From: Synechococcus sp. JA-3-3Ab
GTDB lineage: Bacteria; Cyanobacteriota; Cyanobacteriia; Thermostichales; Thermostichaceae
Length of the DNA: 64,000 nucleotides
Assembly (NCBI RefSeq): GCF_000013205.1
Contig: NC_007775.1
Coordinates: 62,001-126,000, forward strand
Direction: 5' to 3'
Position 1 is the first letter of the stretch. Each line of letters opens with the position of its first letter. The translations under genes and the position numbers were made by a program. The notes beneath the pieces are model-generated. The model searched no databases, had not been told where the DNA came from, and saw nothing but the letters and a program-made list of their open reading frames with translations. Below are positions 45,039 to 54,558 of this stretch, one piece after another.

Positions 45039-45704
45039 ATGCAAGAAAAAGCCATTGTCCGCAATTACTTCAACACCGTCGGTTTCGAGCGCTGGCGGCG
45101 CATCTACGGCAACGAGGAAGTCAATTTTGTCCAGAAAGATATTCGACTGGGCCATGCCCGCACAGTCGAGACGGTGTTGCAATGGCTGGGGGATCCCTCC
45201 GGTCTGCGCATTTGCGATGCCGGCTGCGGAGTGGGCAGCCTTAGCTTGCCTTTGGCCGCCCGAGGGGCGCAGGTGTTTGCCAGCGACATTTCCGAGCAAA
45301 TGGTCAACGAAGCGCGTCGCCGCCAACAGATGGAGCTGGGATCCACAGACAACCCCCAGTTTCAGGTTTTGGATTTGGAGGAACTGACGGGGGAGTACGA
45401 TGTCGTCGTCTGCCTGGATGTGATGATCCACTATCCCGAAGCCGACGCCCTGCGCATGCTCAACCACCTAACTTGCCTGGCCCGCTCTCGCCTGATCTTC
45501 AGTTTTGCTCCCAAAACCCCCTGGCTGACGCTGCTGAAGAAAGTAGGGGAGTTCTTCCCTGGCCCCAGCAAAACCACCCGCGCCTATCAACACCGCGAGG
45601 CGACGTTGGTGGGCCACCTGGCCGAGTGGGGCTGGAAAGTGCAACAACGCCGAACCATTCGAAGCCGCTTCTACTTTGCCTGGCTGCTTGACCTGGTTCG
45701 CTGA
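45039..45704 (+). CDS. chlM: Magnesium protoporphyrin IX methyltransferase ChlM
   Basis: A 221-residue SAM enzyme that methylates Mg-protoporphyrin IX, the step before the Ycf54-dependent cyclase. The N-terminal VRNYFNTVGFERWRRIYG and VNFVQKDIRLGHARTVETVLQWL are typical of ChlM/BchM. The SAM motif is ICDAGCGVGSLSLPLAARGAQVFASDIS, and DVVVCLDVMIHYPEAD follows. The C-terminal MG-protoporphyrin domain has FSFAPKTPWLTLLKKVGEFFPGPSKTTRAY. Stands alone. Confidence 0.95.
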   Translation: MQEKAIVRNYFNTVGFERWRRIYGNEEVNFVQKDIRLGHARTVETVLQWLGDPSGLRICDAGCGVGSLSLPLAARGAQVFASDISEQMVNEARRRQQMELGSTDNPQFQVLDLEELTGEYDVVVCLDVMIHYPEADALRMLNHLTCLARSRLIFSFAPKTPWLTLLKKVGEFFPGPSKTTRAYQHREATLVGHLAEWGWKVQQRRTIRSRFYFAWLLDLVR

Positions 45705-45755
45705 AGCCGTCGCTCCTAGCTTGCTCTGGGGCCGAGCTGCCTGGGCTCGACCAGG

Positions 45756-46475
45756 TCAGTCGAAGTTACCCAGTTTTTCCAGCAAATCCGGATCTGCCAG
45801 CTTTTGCAGGGCAAGTCGCGCATCATCCTGGACTCCCCAGTCAGGGTCGCCGCTGGCGCTGGCCAGCAACTGCTTGGTGAGCATTTGATAGAGAGCTGTA
45901 TAGGGCGTCGCCGGCTTCAGATGTTGCCCTAGGATCCCTAGGCTCCAGGCGCAGTTGCCGCGGACTGCCGCCACCGGATCGTGGGCCAAGCCCCGACAGA
46001 GGGCTGCCGCCACCTCTTGCAAGGCCGGGCCGGGCAACACCTGAGCTTGGGCCAATTGTCCGAGGGCGCTGGCCGCCCACAGTCGCACGGCTGTGATATC
46101 TCCGGCCAATACTTCCAGCAACACCGGATAGGCCCGCGGATCCTTGGCATTGCCCAGGGCCCACACCAACCCTTTGCGCACATAGCCATTCCAATCCCGG
46201 CGCAAGCTGTCGATCAGCAGCTCCACCTCACAGGGATCCGAATTTCGACCTAGGGCATAGGCCGCCCCTACCCGCACCAATGGGCAGGGATCCCTGAGCA
46301 GAGCCAACAGGGACGGCACGGCACGGGGCTCTTCGATCTCACAGAAGGCGCGGGCCGCCTGCATCCGCAAACGGGGATCCGGATCCTGCAACTGCTGCAG
46401 CATCCGCTCCACATCTACCTCCGGCGGCGAGTGAGGTGGCAGCTCGTCTAGGGGAGAAAAGGCATCTTGGTACAT
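45756..46475 (-). CDS. HEAT-repeat protein
   Basis: A 239-residue protein from the ATG at 46475. It consists of about six HEAT repeats with the LRxxAAxALG pattern (LRMQAARAFCEIEEPRAVPSLLALL, VRVGAAYALGRNSDPCEVELLIDSL, VRKGLVWALGNAKDPRAYPVLLEVL, VRLWAASALGQLAQ). Cyanobacterial relatives include phycobilin lyases and PBS-degradation factors (CpcE, NblB); this one has no diagnostic feature of either. It may be a protein-binding scaffold. Confidence 0.85.
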   Translation of the reverse strand: MYQDAFSPLDELPPHSPPEVDVERMLQQLQDPDPRLRMQAARAFCEIEEPRAVPSLLALLRDPCPLVRVGAAYALGRNSDPCEVELLIDSLRRDWNGYVRKGLVWALGNAKDPRAYPVLLEVLAGDITAVRLWAASALGQLAQAQVLPGPALQEVAAALCRGLAHDPVAAVRGNCAWSLGILGQHLKPATPYTALYQMLTKQLLASASGDPDWGVQDDARLALQKLADPDLLEKLGNFD

Positions 46476-46622
46476 GAAGGGGCGCGGGCAGATTGGTGCC
46501 GTTGGCGGGGAGGGCAGGAGCACGAAAATCTCTTCTCCCCAGGCAAAAGGCCAGAATGAAGGCGGAAAAAGCAGCCAAGCAAGCAAATCCTGGCTGCAGC
46601 CCATCATAAGCCGCCGAGGTCC

Positions 46623-47369
46623 CTAGTTTGCAGTTGAATCTGGAGATCCGGGAACCTGCAGCAAGTCCGCTCCTTCCAGCACCCGCGCCGAGCGGATCAC
46701 ATCCCCCACCTGCAGGCGCTCCACCCACTCCATGCCACTGGTGACATAGCCGAACACCGCATAGCGCCCATCCAGGATCGGCAGAGCAGAGAGGGCGATG
46801 TAAAACTGGGAAGAGGCCGAATCCAGCGGGCTAGAACGGGCCATGGCCACCGCGCCCAAGCGATGGGGCAAGGCCAGCTTGCTCAGGGCGATGGGATCCT
46901 CAATCAAGGTGTTGTAGCGGGGGTGAGGCTCCCCACGCACCTGAATCTCCAAAGGGATGGTGCGCAGGCGGTTGCTGCCCGGCTCGGTAGCGCCACCGGT
47001 GCCATCTCCCCGCGGATCCCCTCCTTGCACCACAAAAGGTTGGGGATCTTTCTCCACTCGATGGAAGGTGAGACCGTTGTAAAAGCCCCGCTGCACCAAA
47101 TCCACAAACTGGCCAGCCGTGAGGGGCGCCTCCTCCCCGTGAATCTCCAAGATCACCTTGCCCGCTCCCTCAGCAGTTTGCACCTCTAGCTCCACCAGCG
47201 CCTTGCCCTGCAGTTGCGGGCGATGGGCGTAGGCCGGTGGGATCCCCGATGGAGAGCCAGAGGAGGGGAGCGCACGGCGACAAGCGAACAGACCAAGACA
47301 GAGGTACCCCAAAGCCAAGCCCAACCCCACTCTGCAGCGGCTCATTCGCCCCAGCTTGGTAAATTGCAT
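46623..47369 (-). CDS. Cyclophilin-type peptidyl-prolyl isomerase, lipoprotein
   Basis: A 248-residue protein from the ATG at 47369, which has AAGGGG upstream. The signal ends in a lipobox, GLFAC, at about residue 30, so it is probably a periplasmic or lumenal lipoprotein. The cyclophilin domain spans about 65-240 with YNGLTFHRVEKDPQPFVVQGGDPRGDGTGG, ARSSPLDSASSQFYIAL and YAVFGYVTSGMEWVERLQVGD. The usual active-site Arg is in FHRV. It would assist folding of exported proteins. Confidence 0.9.
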   Translation of the reverse strand: MQFTKLGRMSRCRVGLGLALGYLCLGLFACRRALPSSGSPSGIPPAYAHRPQLQGKALVELEVQTAEGAGKVILEIHGEEAPLTAGQFVDLVQRGFYNGLTFHRVEKDPQPFVVQGGDPRGDGTGGATEPGSNRLRTIPLEIQVRGEPHPRYNTLIEDPIALSKLALPHRLGAVAMARSSPLDSASSQFYIALSALPILDGRYAVFGYVTSGMEWVERLQVGDVIRSARVLEGADLLQVPGSPDSTAN

Positions 47370-47441
47370 CTGCCCCTTCTCCCTTTTTCGATTTGATCCA
47401 ACTTTCCACAGGGATCCCTCTCCAGATGTCAAGAGAGATAT

Positions 47442-48236
47442 CTAGAGCCGTTGCGACAACCCCAATTGCAAGGTGACGCTTTGAGCGCCATTGCTTACCC
47501 TCACCCCGTAGGGGCTGATGGAGGTGACCCGCCACTCTGCTTTCACCGCCTGGCCAACCGGCACCTGTCGCACCACGTTGTCGATCAGAATCAGAGCCTT
47601 GGGATCGCCCGGATCGTGGATCAACCCCACCAGCTTCATCTGCGGCGGCGGTTGAGGCGGGATCCGCACCGGCGCAGACCTGAGGGAGGGAGGAGAAGCG
47701 CTGGTTGCCGCTGCAGGGGTAGGAGCGGTGGCCGCTGGCGGCCTTACGGGGGTTGTTTTCGCCTCTGGCTCGGCTAAGGTGATCCTAGGTGGCTCCTGAG
47801 ACGAAACTTCCTCAGAGGGATCTCGAGGAGTTTTACCTCCCGCCTCTGGGGGCCGAGATGGTTCCTGTTCCTGGGCCAGCCGGAAATCCGAGTTGGGAGA
47901 ATCGGAGGCCTCAGTCACAGGATCCCTCAGCCAAGGAGAATTGGCCTGAGAAAAGACTCCCGCCCGGCGGCGCAGGGTCGTCCAGAAGGCTAGCCCTGCT
48001 ACCAGAGTGGCCGCCAAGGCCAAACCCAGTAGGATCCCTGAGGCCATAGAAGAGCGCCGCAAAGGCAGCGGCGGGCGCGTGCCCCAATAGGGGTACTCTT
48101 CCACCAGCCCTTCTTCAAGGCTGTGCTCCAAATCCTCAAGCAGCTCATCCAGCAGGGAATCTGCTTGACTCTTGTAACGCAATACAGCCCAAGGAGAACG
48201 ACGGCTCCTGTCTGCCGAAGCATCAAACCCGGACAT
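47442..48236 (-). CDS. Hypothetical single-pass membrane protein with Pro-rich linker
   Basis: A 264-residue protein from the ATG at 48236, which has GGGAGG four bases upstream. The cytoplasmic N-terminus (about 65 residues) has an acidic helical part (SLLDELLEDLEHSLEEGLVEE). A membrane helix follows (ASGILLGLALAATLVAGLAFW), then about 100 residues of Pro/Ala/Thr/Glu linker, then a small beta domain (MKLVGLIHDPGDPKALILIDNVVRQVPVGQ) ending VTLQLGLSQRL. The last domain resembles the PilP/type-II-secretion GspC-like fold only loosely; function unknown. Confidence 0.6.
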   Translation of the reverse strand: MSGFDASADRSRRSPWAVLRYKSQADSLLDELLEDLEHSLEEGLVEEYPYWGTRPPLPLRRSSMASGILLGLALAATLVAGLAFWTTLRRRAGVFSQANSPWLRDPVTEASDSPNSDFRLAQEQEPSRPPEAGGKTPRDPSEEVSSQEPPRITLAEPEAKTTPVRPPAATAPTPAAATSASPPSLRSAPVRIPPQPPPQMKLVGLIHDPGDPKALILIDNVVRQVPVGQAVKAEWRVTSISPYGVRVSNGAQSVTLQLGLSQRL

Positions 48237-48297
48237 AGAACCTCCCTTGGCGGCGAGACCCCTAGCCGACAGCAGCCGTCTCCTCACTCCAGCGCTC

Positions 48298-49215
48298 TCA
48301 CAGGAGCCGCATTTCCGGGTACTCGGTCAACAGCGCCTCTGCCGACAGGGTGTCTCCTTCCAACTGCGGCGTCCACAGCACTTCGATCGCCACAATTCGC
48401 TCCGCCGGAATGGAGGCCAACTGCAGCAGGCACTGCCGCAGATCCGCCGCAGATTTAACTACAGGTAGTGTACCTAAGTTGCCGCGATACGCAACTAGTA
48501 GAGTAACGACCAGATACTCGCCGACATCCGGGATCCCGGCAGCAGCGCGTTTAAGGACCGCTTGGGGAACCTGTTGGATTTGGTTGTTGCGGTTGCTGAG
48601 GGTTTCGGCGCTAAACTTGCTGCGCTCTTGCAAAGAGGCTTGGTAGAACAGAGACTCGGCGCGGGAGAGAGGCAGCTTCTCTGCTTGGGCATGGCCATAG
48701 GCCCAGTAGTCGCTGTAGCGCATCAAGCCGAGGGTGACCTCTTGCAGGAGTTGGCTCAGCCCTTCCGGCGATTGGGTATCCGCTTCCAGAGCCAGGGCGT
48801 TCATGTCTTTTTGCAGTTGCCGGGCGCTGGCCAGCAGGCCCACTTTCACCTGAGCCAGGGTTACTGGCGGGTCAGCAACCCCCTCGTCGCCATCTTCGGA
48901 AACAGCCGAGCGCAGGCTGCGCACCAGAAAGCTACCTGCCCCGATGAGCAGCAGCAGTGTCAGCAGGCCGCCACCACCACCCCAGAAAAAGGGCACCACC
49001 AGGGGAAAGCCGAACCCCCCTCCATAGCTGGGGTACACCGGAGCCGAGCGGGGGCCAACGGAGCGGGGGGCAGAGAAGGTCGGAGAGCGGAAAGAGCCAC
49101 CGCCAATGCGACCACCACTGCGCGCCCAGACGGCACTGACGGGGGCCAAGGCCAAGATCAAAGCCAGGGCAATGGCCAGCAGGGGCCGGCAGCTTCGACT
49201 GATTCGTTTCAGCAT
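48298..49215 (-). CDS. DUF1517 family membrane protein
   Basis: About 305 residues from the ATG at 49215. A signal or anchor (LLAIALALILALAPVSAVWA) is followed by the characteristic Gly/Ser segment GGRIGGGSFRSPTFSAPRS and a second membrane helix (GGGGGLLTLLLLIGAGSFLV). The remainder is the DUF1517 domain (VTLAQVKVGLLASARQLQKDMNALALEADTQSPEGLSQLLQEVTLGLMRY). Homologues occur in cyanobacteria and chloroplasts, with unknown function. Confidence 0.85.
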   Translation of the reverse strand: MLKRISRSCRPLLAIALALILALAPVSAVWARSGGRIGGGSFRSPTFSAPRSVGPRSAPVYPSYGGGFGFPLVVPFFWGGGGGLLTLLLLIGAGSFLVRSLRSAVSEDGDEGVADPPVTLAQVKVGLLASARQLQKDMNALALEADTQSPEGLSQLLQEVTLGLMRYSDYWAYGHAQAEKLPLSRAESLFYQASLQERSKFSAETLSNRNNQIQQVPQAVLKRAAAGIPDVGEYLVVTLLVAYRGNLGTLPVVKSAADLRQCLLQLASIPAERIVAIEVLWTPQLEGDTLSAEALLTEYPEMRLL

Positions 49216-49410
49216 GTTCACGTGTCCATCACGGGGCTAGTCTTCCTCAATTGTATGCTCTTTCCTTAGACAGCAGAGGGCAGGGATCCGAACCTTTTAG
49301 CGGGCTATTTGAGCCATTGCTTGTGAATCCCCACCGATTTACTCCTCAGCATCCAACTCAGGATTACTTCAATCTGGCCCATCGAGACTATCGACGGAGG
49401 CGACCGCAGT

Positions 49411-49450
49411 CTTGACACTCCCACCGCCTGAAGGCGGGGCGGTTGTTCAC
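49411..49450. mobile_element. Probable IS605-type terminal fragment
   Basis: The sequence TTGACACTCCC followed by the hairpin CCGCCT-GA-AGGCGG (49424-49437) looks like the outer right end of IS200/IS605-family elements, compare GTGACATCCTCTCCC at 1989-2002. No transposase remains nearby. It lies exactly where homology of the downstream nuclease gene begins. Confidence 0.4.
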
Positions 49451-51350
49451 CCCCACGCAAATTGCGGATCCCAGCCAAGCGGCCGCCCTCCAGGAAGAGA
49501 ACAACCGCAAACGGATCCGCATCGATGACCGGCTGCTCACCCAAAACCCGGATCCGGTTATCTATCCCACTCCTGGCGGTCTCAGCGCTGCCAACACGGT
49601 GCGGGGCGGGGATCGCGTCAGCAACATCGTTGGGATCATGACTCAGTTACGGGGCCGGAACGTCGCTGGCGACGTGGATGCCACCATCGACTACCGCATC
49701 CACCCCAACGATCCCAGCAACTTGCCGACGTTTCAGTCCGTCAACCCTCGCCCGCAAACTCCACCCGCGGTAGGCGGATCCCTGAAGGTGGCCAGCTTCA
49801 ATCTGTTCAACTACTTCAACACCTTCGGCAACATTTGCTTCCCCAACAATTCCGAGTGTCGAGGGGCCAGGAACGCCGCAGAGTTCACCCGCCAGCGGGA
49901 CAAGATCATCGAGGCGATTCGCCGCATGGACGCCGATATTGTGGGCCTGAACGAGCTGGAAAACGACGGCTATGGCCCGAACAGCTCCATCCAAGATTTG
50001 GTGAACGGTCTCAACCAGGTCATGGGGCCGGGAACCTACGCTTTTGTGGATGTAGGGGTAGCCAACCTAGGCGGTGATGCCATTACCAATGGTTTCATCT
50101 ATAAGCCGGCTACGGTTGAAATTGCGCCTGGCACCAACCCCGCCTTTCTGGATACCGGGGAACTCACCCAAGATCCCTCGCTTCGTCGCCACCGCCCTCC
50201 CTTGGCCGTCACCTTCCGGCAGAAGAGCAACAACGCCATCTTCACGGTGGTGGTCAACCACTTGAAGTCGAAGGGATCCCCCTGTGATCCTGTCGACAAC
50301 GATCCCTTCCAGGGCAATTGCAACGGCAACCGCAGGCGGGCTGCCCAGGAAATCCTGAACTGGTTGTCCACCAACCCCACCGGCTCCACCGATCCGGATG
50401 TGCTGATTATCGGGGATCTCAACGCCTACGCCAAGGAAGACCCGATCAAAGTCTTGGAGGAGGGCGGATTTACCAACCTCAACGGCCCCAACAGCTATTC
50501 CTTCAGCTTCCAAGGTCAGTGGGGATCCCTGGATCACGCCTTGGCCAACGCCAGCTTGAGGCCGCAAGTGACCGGGTCGGCCAAGTGGCACATCAACGCC
50601 GACGAGCCAGTGAGCCTGGACTACACCACGAGCTTCAAGAGCGCCTCACAGCAGAGCCTCTTTTACGCCCCGGATCCCTTCCGTTCTTCCGATCACGACC
50701 CGGTGATCGTCGGCTTGAACCTGACGCCGACGCCAACGTCAACCCCGACGCCAACACCCACACCGACCCCAACGCCAACCCCGACCCCGACACCCACGCC
50801 GACCCCAACGCCCACGCCAACTCCAACACCAACACCTCCTCCAGTTAACCTGCCTCTAACCGAAGACTTTGACAACTGCAACCCCGCTCCCGCTGGCTGG
50901 CAGATTGTGGATGTGGATGGCGACACCACCCGCTCTTGGCGCTGCGTCAATTCCTATGCCGAGGCCAACGCCTTCGGCGGCCAGCAACCGGGTGATGATT
51001 GGCTGATTACTCCGCCTCTGAACCTGGCTTCGGCCAACAACCCGGTTCTGACCTTCCGCAATCAGAGTTCCTTTACCGATAGCGGCGTTCCTTTTCCGCA
51101 ACTAAGCGTTCTTTACTCCACCGATTACAACGGTGCGGGCACTCCGGCGGCGGTGCAGGCAGCCACTTGGACGGCCCTGACGATTCCCAATCCCTCTACA
51201 GGCCAATTTGTGGATTCTGGAAACATTTCTCTATCTGGGATCCAACCTCCTGGCCGTGTTTACATTGCCTTCCGCTATCGGTCTTCTGGCACAACTTCTG
51301 GCAGAGCCACTCGCTGGCGGGTGGATACGGTTAGGATTGCCGGGAATTAG
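49443..51350 (+). pseudogene. ExeM/NucH-like extracellular endonuclease, 5' truncated
   Basis: The open frame encodes about 635 residues with no ATG start or signal peptide; it begins mid-protein at GRLFTPTQIADPSQAAAL, a segment internal to ExeM/NucH proteins. An endonuclease/exonuclease/phosphatase domain follows (SLKVASFNLFNYFNTFGN, DIVGLNELENDGYG, VVVNHLKSKGS, LIIGDLNAYAKEDP, SSDHDPVIVG). A Thr-Pro repeat of about 40 residues leads to a C-terminal choice-of-anchor (cleaved adhesin) domain (DDWLITPPLNLASANNPVLTF). Without export signals the product is probably not functional, although the catalytic motifs are intact. Confidence 0.75.
50724..50845 (+). repeat. Thr-Pro coding hexanucleotide repeat
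   Basis: About 120 bases of ACN-CCN codon pairs encode a (Thr-Pro)n linker between the nuclease and the adhesin-like domain. Third positions vary (ACG, ACC, ACA with CCG, CCA, CCC), so it is not a pure DNA repeat. Such tracts expand and contract by slippage or recombination. Confidence 0.85.
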
Positions 51351-51490
51351 GACTGGGATCCAAGTGCCAAACTGACTTCGATGGGCAGGAGCTGGGGGAG
51401 CGGCTTTGCTTCTCCAGCTTTCTTTTGCTCGCTTTTTTCCCTGAAAAGGGAGCCATATCAGGATTGGGGTAGGGTGGCGGCGTCCTTGTC

Positions 51491-52609
51491 TCAATCGAGA
51501 CGACCTGGGATCCCCGCCTGAGCGCAGACCTGGCCCTGGCGATCGAACAGGGTTACCTGCACCGGCAGGGATCGAGCGGCATACTTTTGCACATAGGCTG
51601 TCGCCCGCTGGCGGATTTGTCGGGAAAGCTCCTGCAGCACCGGCTCTGCCCAGCCCAGATCCTTCAGATACTGCACCGCTGCCTCTACCGTCCTCAGCTC
51701 CAGCACCTGCCGCGCCTGCTCGGCTGTTCCCCCGCAGCGGATGAGGGCTGCCGCCAAGATCTCCAGGCGGGCATCGGCCACATGGCTGGAAGTGGTGAAA
51801 ATGCCCCCCGCCAGCTTGATCAACTTGCCGTGGTAGCCGATCAAATGAATCGAGTCTGCCCCTCGCAATGCCGCTTCCACCAGCAGCGGCCCGATCCAAT
51901 TGGCCACCAGTAGAATTTGTTCTGCTGGGATCCCTTGCCGCAAGGCCACCTGCTGCCCATGGCTGCCCACGCAAAAGGCCAGATGCCGGTGGTTGGCCAA
52001 TTTCTGTTGCAATTCGCGGCGGGCCCGCTCCAGGCTCTCGGCACTGGCAGAAGGCTCCACCTCGGCCCGCGTTCCCAAGAGAGCCAGTCCCTCCAGCACC
52101 CCAAACGCCGCATTGGAAGTCCGCTCCGCCAAGAGTTTTCCCTCCGGCAAGATGATGCGCACCCGCAGGCGATACCCATCCGGGATCCCAGGCGAAAGAT
52201 TGATCTCAAACAGGCGCCGAGCGTAAGCATAGATGGCCGGGCTGCCATCAGCATGCCGCCCCAGCCCCTCTCCCGCTTCCAGGAGCAAAGGCGGAGTGGC
52301 GGGATCCCGTTCCTCCAAGCCCACCCAGGCCCAGACCGGCGTGTTGCGGGTGAGATCCAGATGAGGGCCGGGATCCGAACGGGTAATGGCCAAAGCGGTG
52401 TTCTCCGAGAGAGCAGCCACCTGCTCCACTGGGATCCGGATGCAAACATCAGGGAACTGGGGCTCCACCTGCACTGCAATGACAGGATGAGCGCCGTCCT
52501 GCTCCAAAGGGATCCCCAGAAGGCGGCGGAGAGCGGCTTTAGCAGCAGCCACCGCAAACACGGGCAAGGTATAGCCCTGTTGTGACGAGGGGGGAACCGC
52601 ATCCTGCAT
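51491..52609 (-). CDS. cbiD: Cobalt-precorrin-5B C(1)-methyltransferase CbiD
   Basis: A 372-residue enzyme of anaerobic-type cobalamin synthesis, methylating C1 of the corrin ring. Signatures: [21 protein letters not shown] near the start, a SAM-contact segment [65 protein letters not shown], typical of CbiD. No other cobalamin gene is beside it, as is common in cyanobacteria. I looked upstream (52610-52830) for a cobalamin riboswitch and saw none, only a small hairpin AGCCAG/CTGGCT at 52686-52702. Confidence 0.93.
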   Translation of the reverse strand: MQDAVPPSSQQGYTLPVFAVAAAKAALRRLLGIPLEQDGAHPVIAVQVEPQFPDVCIRIPVEQVAALSENTALAITRSDPGPHLDLTRNTPVWAWVGLEERDPATPPLLLEAGEGLGRHADGSPAIYAYARRLFEINLSPGIPDGYRLRVRIILPEGKLLAERTSNAAFGVLEGLALLGTRAEVEPSASAESLERARRELQQKLANHRHLAFCVGSHGQQVALRQGIPAEQILLVANWIGPLLVEAALRGADSIHLIGYHGKLIKLAGGIFTTSSHVADARLEILAAALIRCGGTAEQARQVLELRTVEAAVQYLKDLGWAEPVLQELSRQIRQRATAYVQKYAARSLPVQVTLFDRQGQVCAQAGIPGRLD

Positions 52610-52832
52610 TTTTTGCCTGGAAATAGAGAGGAACCTGCTCTGGAAAAAACTTTGGAGAGAGCCTGTCTCAATTGTGGCCGACGCCAGCCAGCAGGACTGG
52701 CTTGATAGGGCAAACTCCTGAAGCCGACTTTAGTGCTCCAACCGCGTAATCGTTAAATGATCTGGGGGAAGAAGGGGAGGAGCGAGAACTTATCTCTTTC
52801 AATGAAAGTAAAGAGTCAGAACCGGGGCAGCT

Positions 52833-53186
52833 ATGAGCGAAACCTTGCAGCACTATTTTGAGCGTCTGGAGTTGCAAATTCAGGAGCTGAAAGCTGCCAT
52901 CGAGCGGATGCCGGAGCAGGTGGCGGCTGCTCTCCTGGCAAAGCAGGAGGCTAAAAAAAATGCCCCCGCCCCCTCCCGTTACAGCGTTCTCACCTCAGAC
53001 TTGGTCGAAGATGGGAGCCACAACTTTTTGCTGGAGGAGGATCCCCCTGTAGTAAGCAACCGCAGCCCGGCGTATGAACTTGCTCCTGAAGCCCAGATCC
53101 AGCGCCTGAGCGCCCAGCTAACCGCTGCCTACAACCGCATTGCTGCTCTAGAAGAACAGCTCTTGGCGCAGCGCCTGCGGCAATGA
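52833..53186 (+). CDS. Hypothetical coiled-coil protein (117 aa)
   Basis: Two helical segments with heptad spacing (LQHYFERLELQIQELKAAIERMPEQVAAALLAKQEAKK and EAQIQRLSAQLTAAYNRIAALEEQLLAQRL) flank a charged, Pro-rich middle with a VLTSDLVEDGS stretch. No enzyme motif; probably a small dimeric adaptor. Convergent to def with one base between the stop codons. Confidence 0.6.
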   Translation: MSETLQHYFERLELQIQELKAAIERMPEQVAAALLAKQEAKKNAPAPSRYSVLTSDLVEDGSHNFLLEEDPPVVSNRSPAYELAPEAQIQRLSAQLTAAYNRIAALEEQLLAQRLRQ

Positions 53187-53187
53187 C

Positions 53188-53784
53188 CTAGCGAGGTTTC
53201 GGTGGAGGGGTGGCAAGTGTGCTGTTTTTGCGCTGCACATCTTGCATCTGGAAGCCGTGCTTGCGCAGCTCCTGATCCAACAGCAGCTCGTTTTCCACGT
53301 GATCCACAAACAGCACACCGTTGAGGTGATCGATTTCGTGTTGGATAACCCGCGCCAGCAGGTCGTCGGCTTGGAGGGTGCGGGGCCGCCCGGTTTCGTC
53401 CTTAAACGAAACCACCACCCCCTGCGGCCGCATGACCTCGCAGAAGACGCCCGGAATGCTAAGGCAGCCTTCCTGGCCGGCTACAACTTCGCCGAGGTAC
53501 TCGCGGATCTCCGGGTTGATCAGCACCAGCGGTGGCACTTCCGGCTTATCGGGATAGAGATCTACCACAATCAAGCGCTTGGGAATGCCCACCTGGGGAG
53601 CTGCCAGGCCAATGCCATCGGCGCTGTACATCGTCTGCAGCATGTGTCGCGCCAACTGGCGGATCTCGTCGTTGACCTGGCTGACGCGCTTGGCCGGCTG
53701 CCGCAGCACCTTGTCACCCATGCGATGGATGCGCAGAGGCGGGTTTTTCAGCTTGGCTTTGGGGACAGAAAGGGTGGCCACCAT
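53188..53784 (-). CDS. def: Peptide deformylase
   Basis: A 198-residue metalloenzyme that removes the formyl group from new proteins. All three motifs are present: GIGLAAPQVG, EGCLSIPGV (metal Cys) and QHEIDHLNGVLF (two metal His and catalytic Glu). Slightly longer than usual, with a Lys/Pro-rich N-terminus and a Thr/Pro-rich tail. Confidence 0.96.
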   Translation of the reverse strand: MVATLSVPKAKLKNPPLRIHRMGDKVLRQPAKRVSQVNDEIRQLARHMLQTMYSADGIGLAAPQVGIPKRLIVVDLYPDKPEVPPLVLINPEIREYLGEVVAGQEGCLSIPGVFCEVMRPQGVVVSFKDETGRPRTLQADDLLARVIQHEIDHLNGVLFVDHVENELLLDQELRKHGFQMQDVQRKNSTLATPPPKPR

Positions 53785-54243
53785 CCGGCAGGTCTCTCAG
53801 AATAAACAACAGCAGACATCCCGTCTGGACTTCCATTCTACATTCAGTCCAAGCCGTGCCGAAGCGATGCGTCTGCTGTTCAGCTCCCCTCTGCCTCTGC
53901 CAGAGAAGCTGGGAATAGTTGCGTCAGCAGCACGGAGTGCTTGGGCTCGGCAGCGGGTAGGGCCGAAGGACTGGCTCGGGCTTGTTTGCAATCACCAAAA
54001 CCTTGGCGGCGCAGGCCCCGTCCTCCCCCTTTCCCCCCGTATACGGGAGGATGCAAGGGGGGCTGGGGATCAGCCGCCTTCTATGCCATGTTCGCCAGCC
54101 CCACCCCGTTTGGGGAGGGTGCAGCGTTGTCAGTATCTGGGCTTAGGTCCAGGTTGGGGTTATGGCCTCCCCCACAAACATATGGCAGTCTCCCGCCCCT
54201 GTAGCTCGCGACAAGCGAGAAAGAATCTGGACTGGGGAGAAGG
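53785..54243. other. Gene-free spacer holding palindrome copy D
   Basis: About 460 bases. The only structure I see is the GTATAC palindrome at 54014-54066. Open frames on both strands are Pro/Arg-rich and unconvincing. Confidence 0.45.
54014..54066. repeat. GTATAC nested palindrome, copy D (intergenic)
   Basis: CCTCCCCC-TTT-C6-GTATAC-GGGAGG-ATGCAA-G6-CTGGGG, centred on 54041/54042. This is the most diverged copy, with one A in the inner G block, but has the same nested layout. Confidence 0.75.
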
Positions 54244-54555
54244 TCAATACAACTCGGAGCTGTCTTCCTCGACCTCTGGGGATCCCTGTTGGTCAATGGC
54301 TTGCTTGAAGCCCAGGGCCACCAGAATGTTGGAGAGGGTGAGGAAAGCCTCTGCTCCCCCATGCAAGGGATCCACATTGGCCAGGGAAGTGCCGTAATGC
54401 AGTTGGGCATACAACCCTGCCGGGATGCTGACGGCCACAAACAGTAGCAGCAGCCAAAACCCGATCAAAGCCAGGCGCGGGATCCGGCGGAGCCGCGACA
54501 GGAAAAACAAGAAGGCCAAATAGGGAAATAGAGAAAGGGCAAACAAACTGTCCAT
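54244..54555 (-). CDS. DUF3593 domain membrane protein
   Basis: A 103-residue protein with two membrane helices and the DUF3593 pattern: LFALSLFPYLAFLFFLSRLRRIPRLALIGFWLLLLFV, then AGLYAQLHYGTSLANVDPLHGGAEAFLTLSNILVALGF. Found in cyanobacteria and plastids, function unknown. Its ATG comes three bases after the DUF2499 stop codon, so it is the last gene of the nblA-DUF2499-DUF3593 unit. Confidence 0.82.
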   Translation of the reverse strand: MDSLFALSLFPYLAFLFFLSRLRRIPRLALIGFWLLLLFVAVSIPAGLYAQLHYGTSLANVDPLHGGAEAFLTLSNILVALGFKQAIDQQGSPEVEEDSSELY

Positions 54556-54558
54556 CGC

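Noticed and set aside
50724-50845. Minus-strand Val-Gly repeat frame opposite the Thr-Pro tract
   Set aside because: It is the antisense image of the linker codons, not a gene.
52610-52830. Possible cobalamin riboswitch before cbiD
   Set aside because: The conserved B12-box and the expected multi-arm structure were not visible; only a small hairpin is present.
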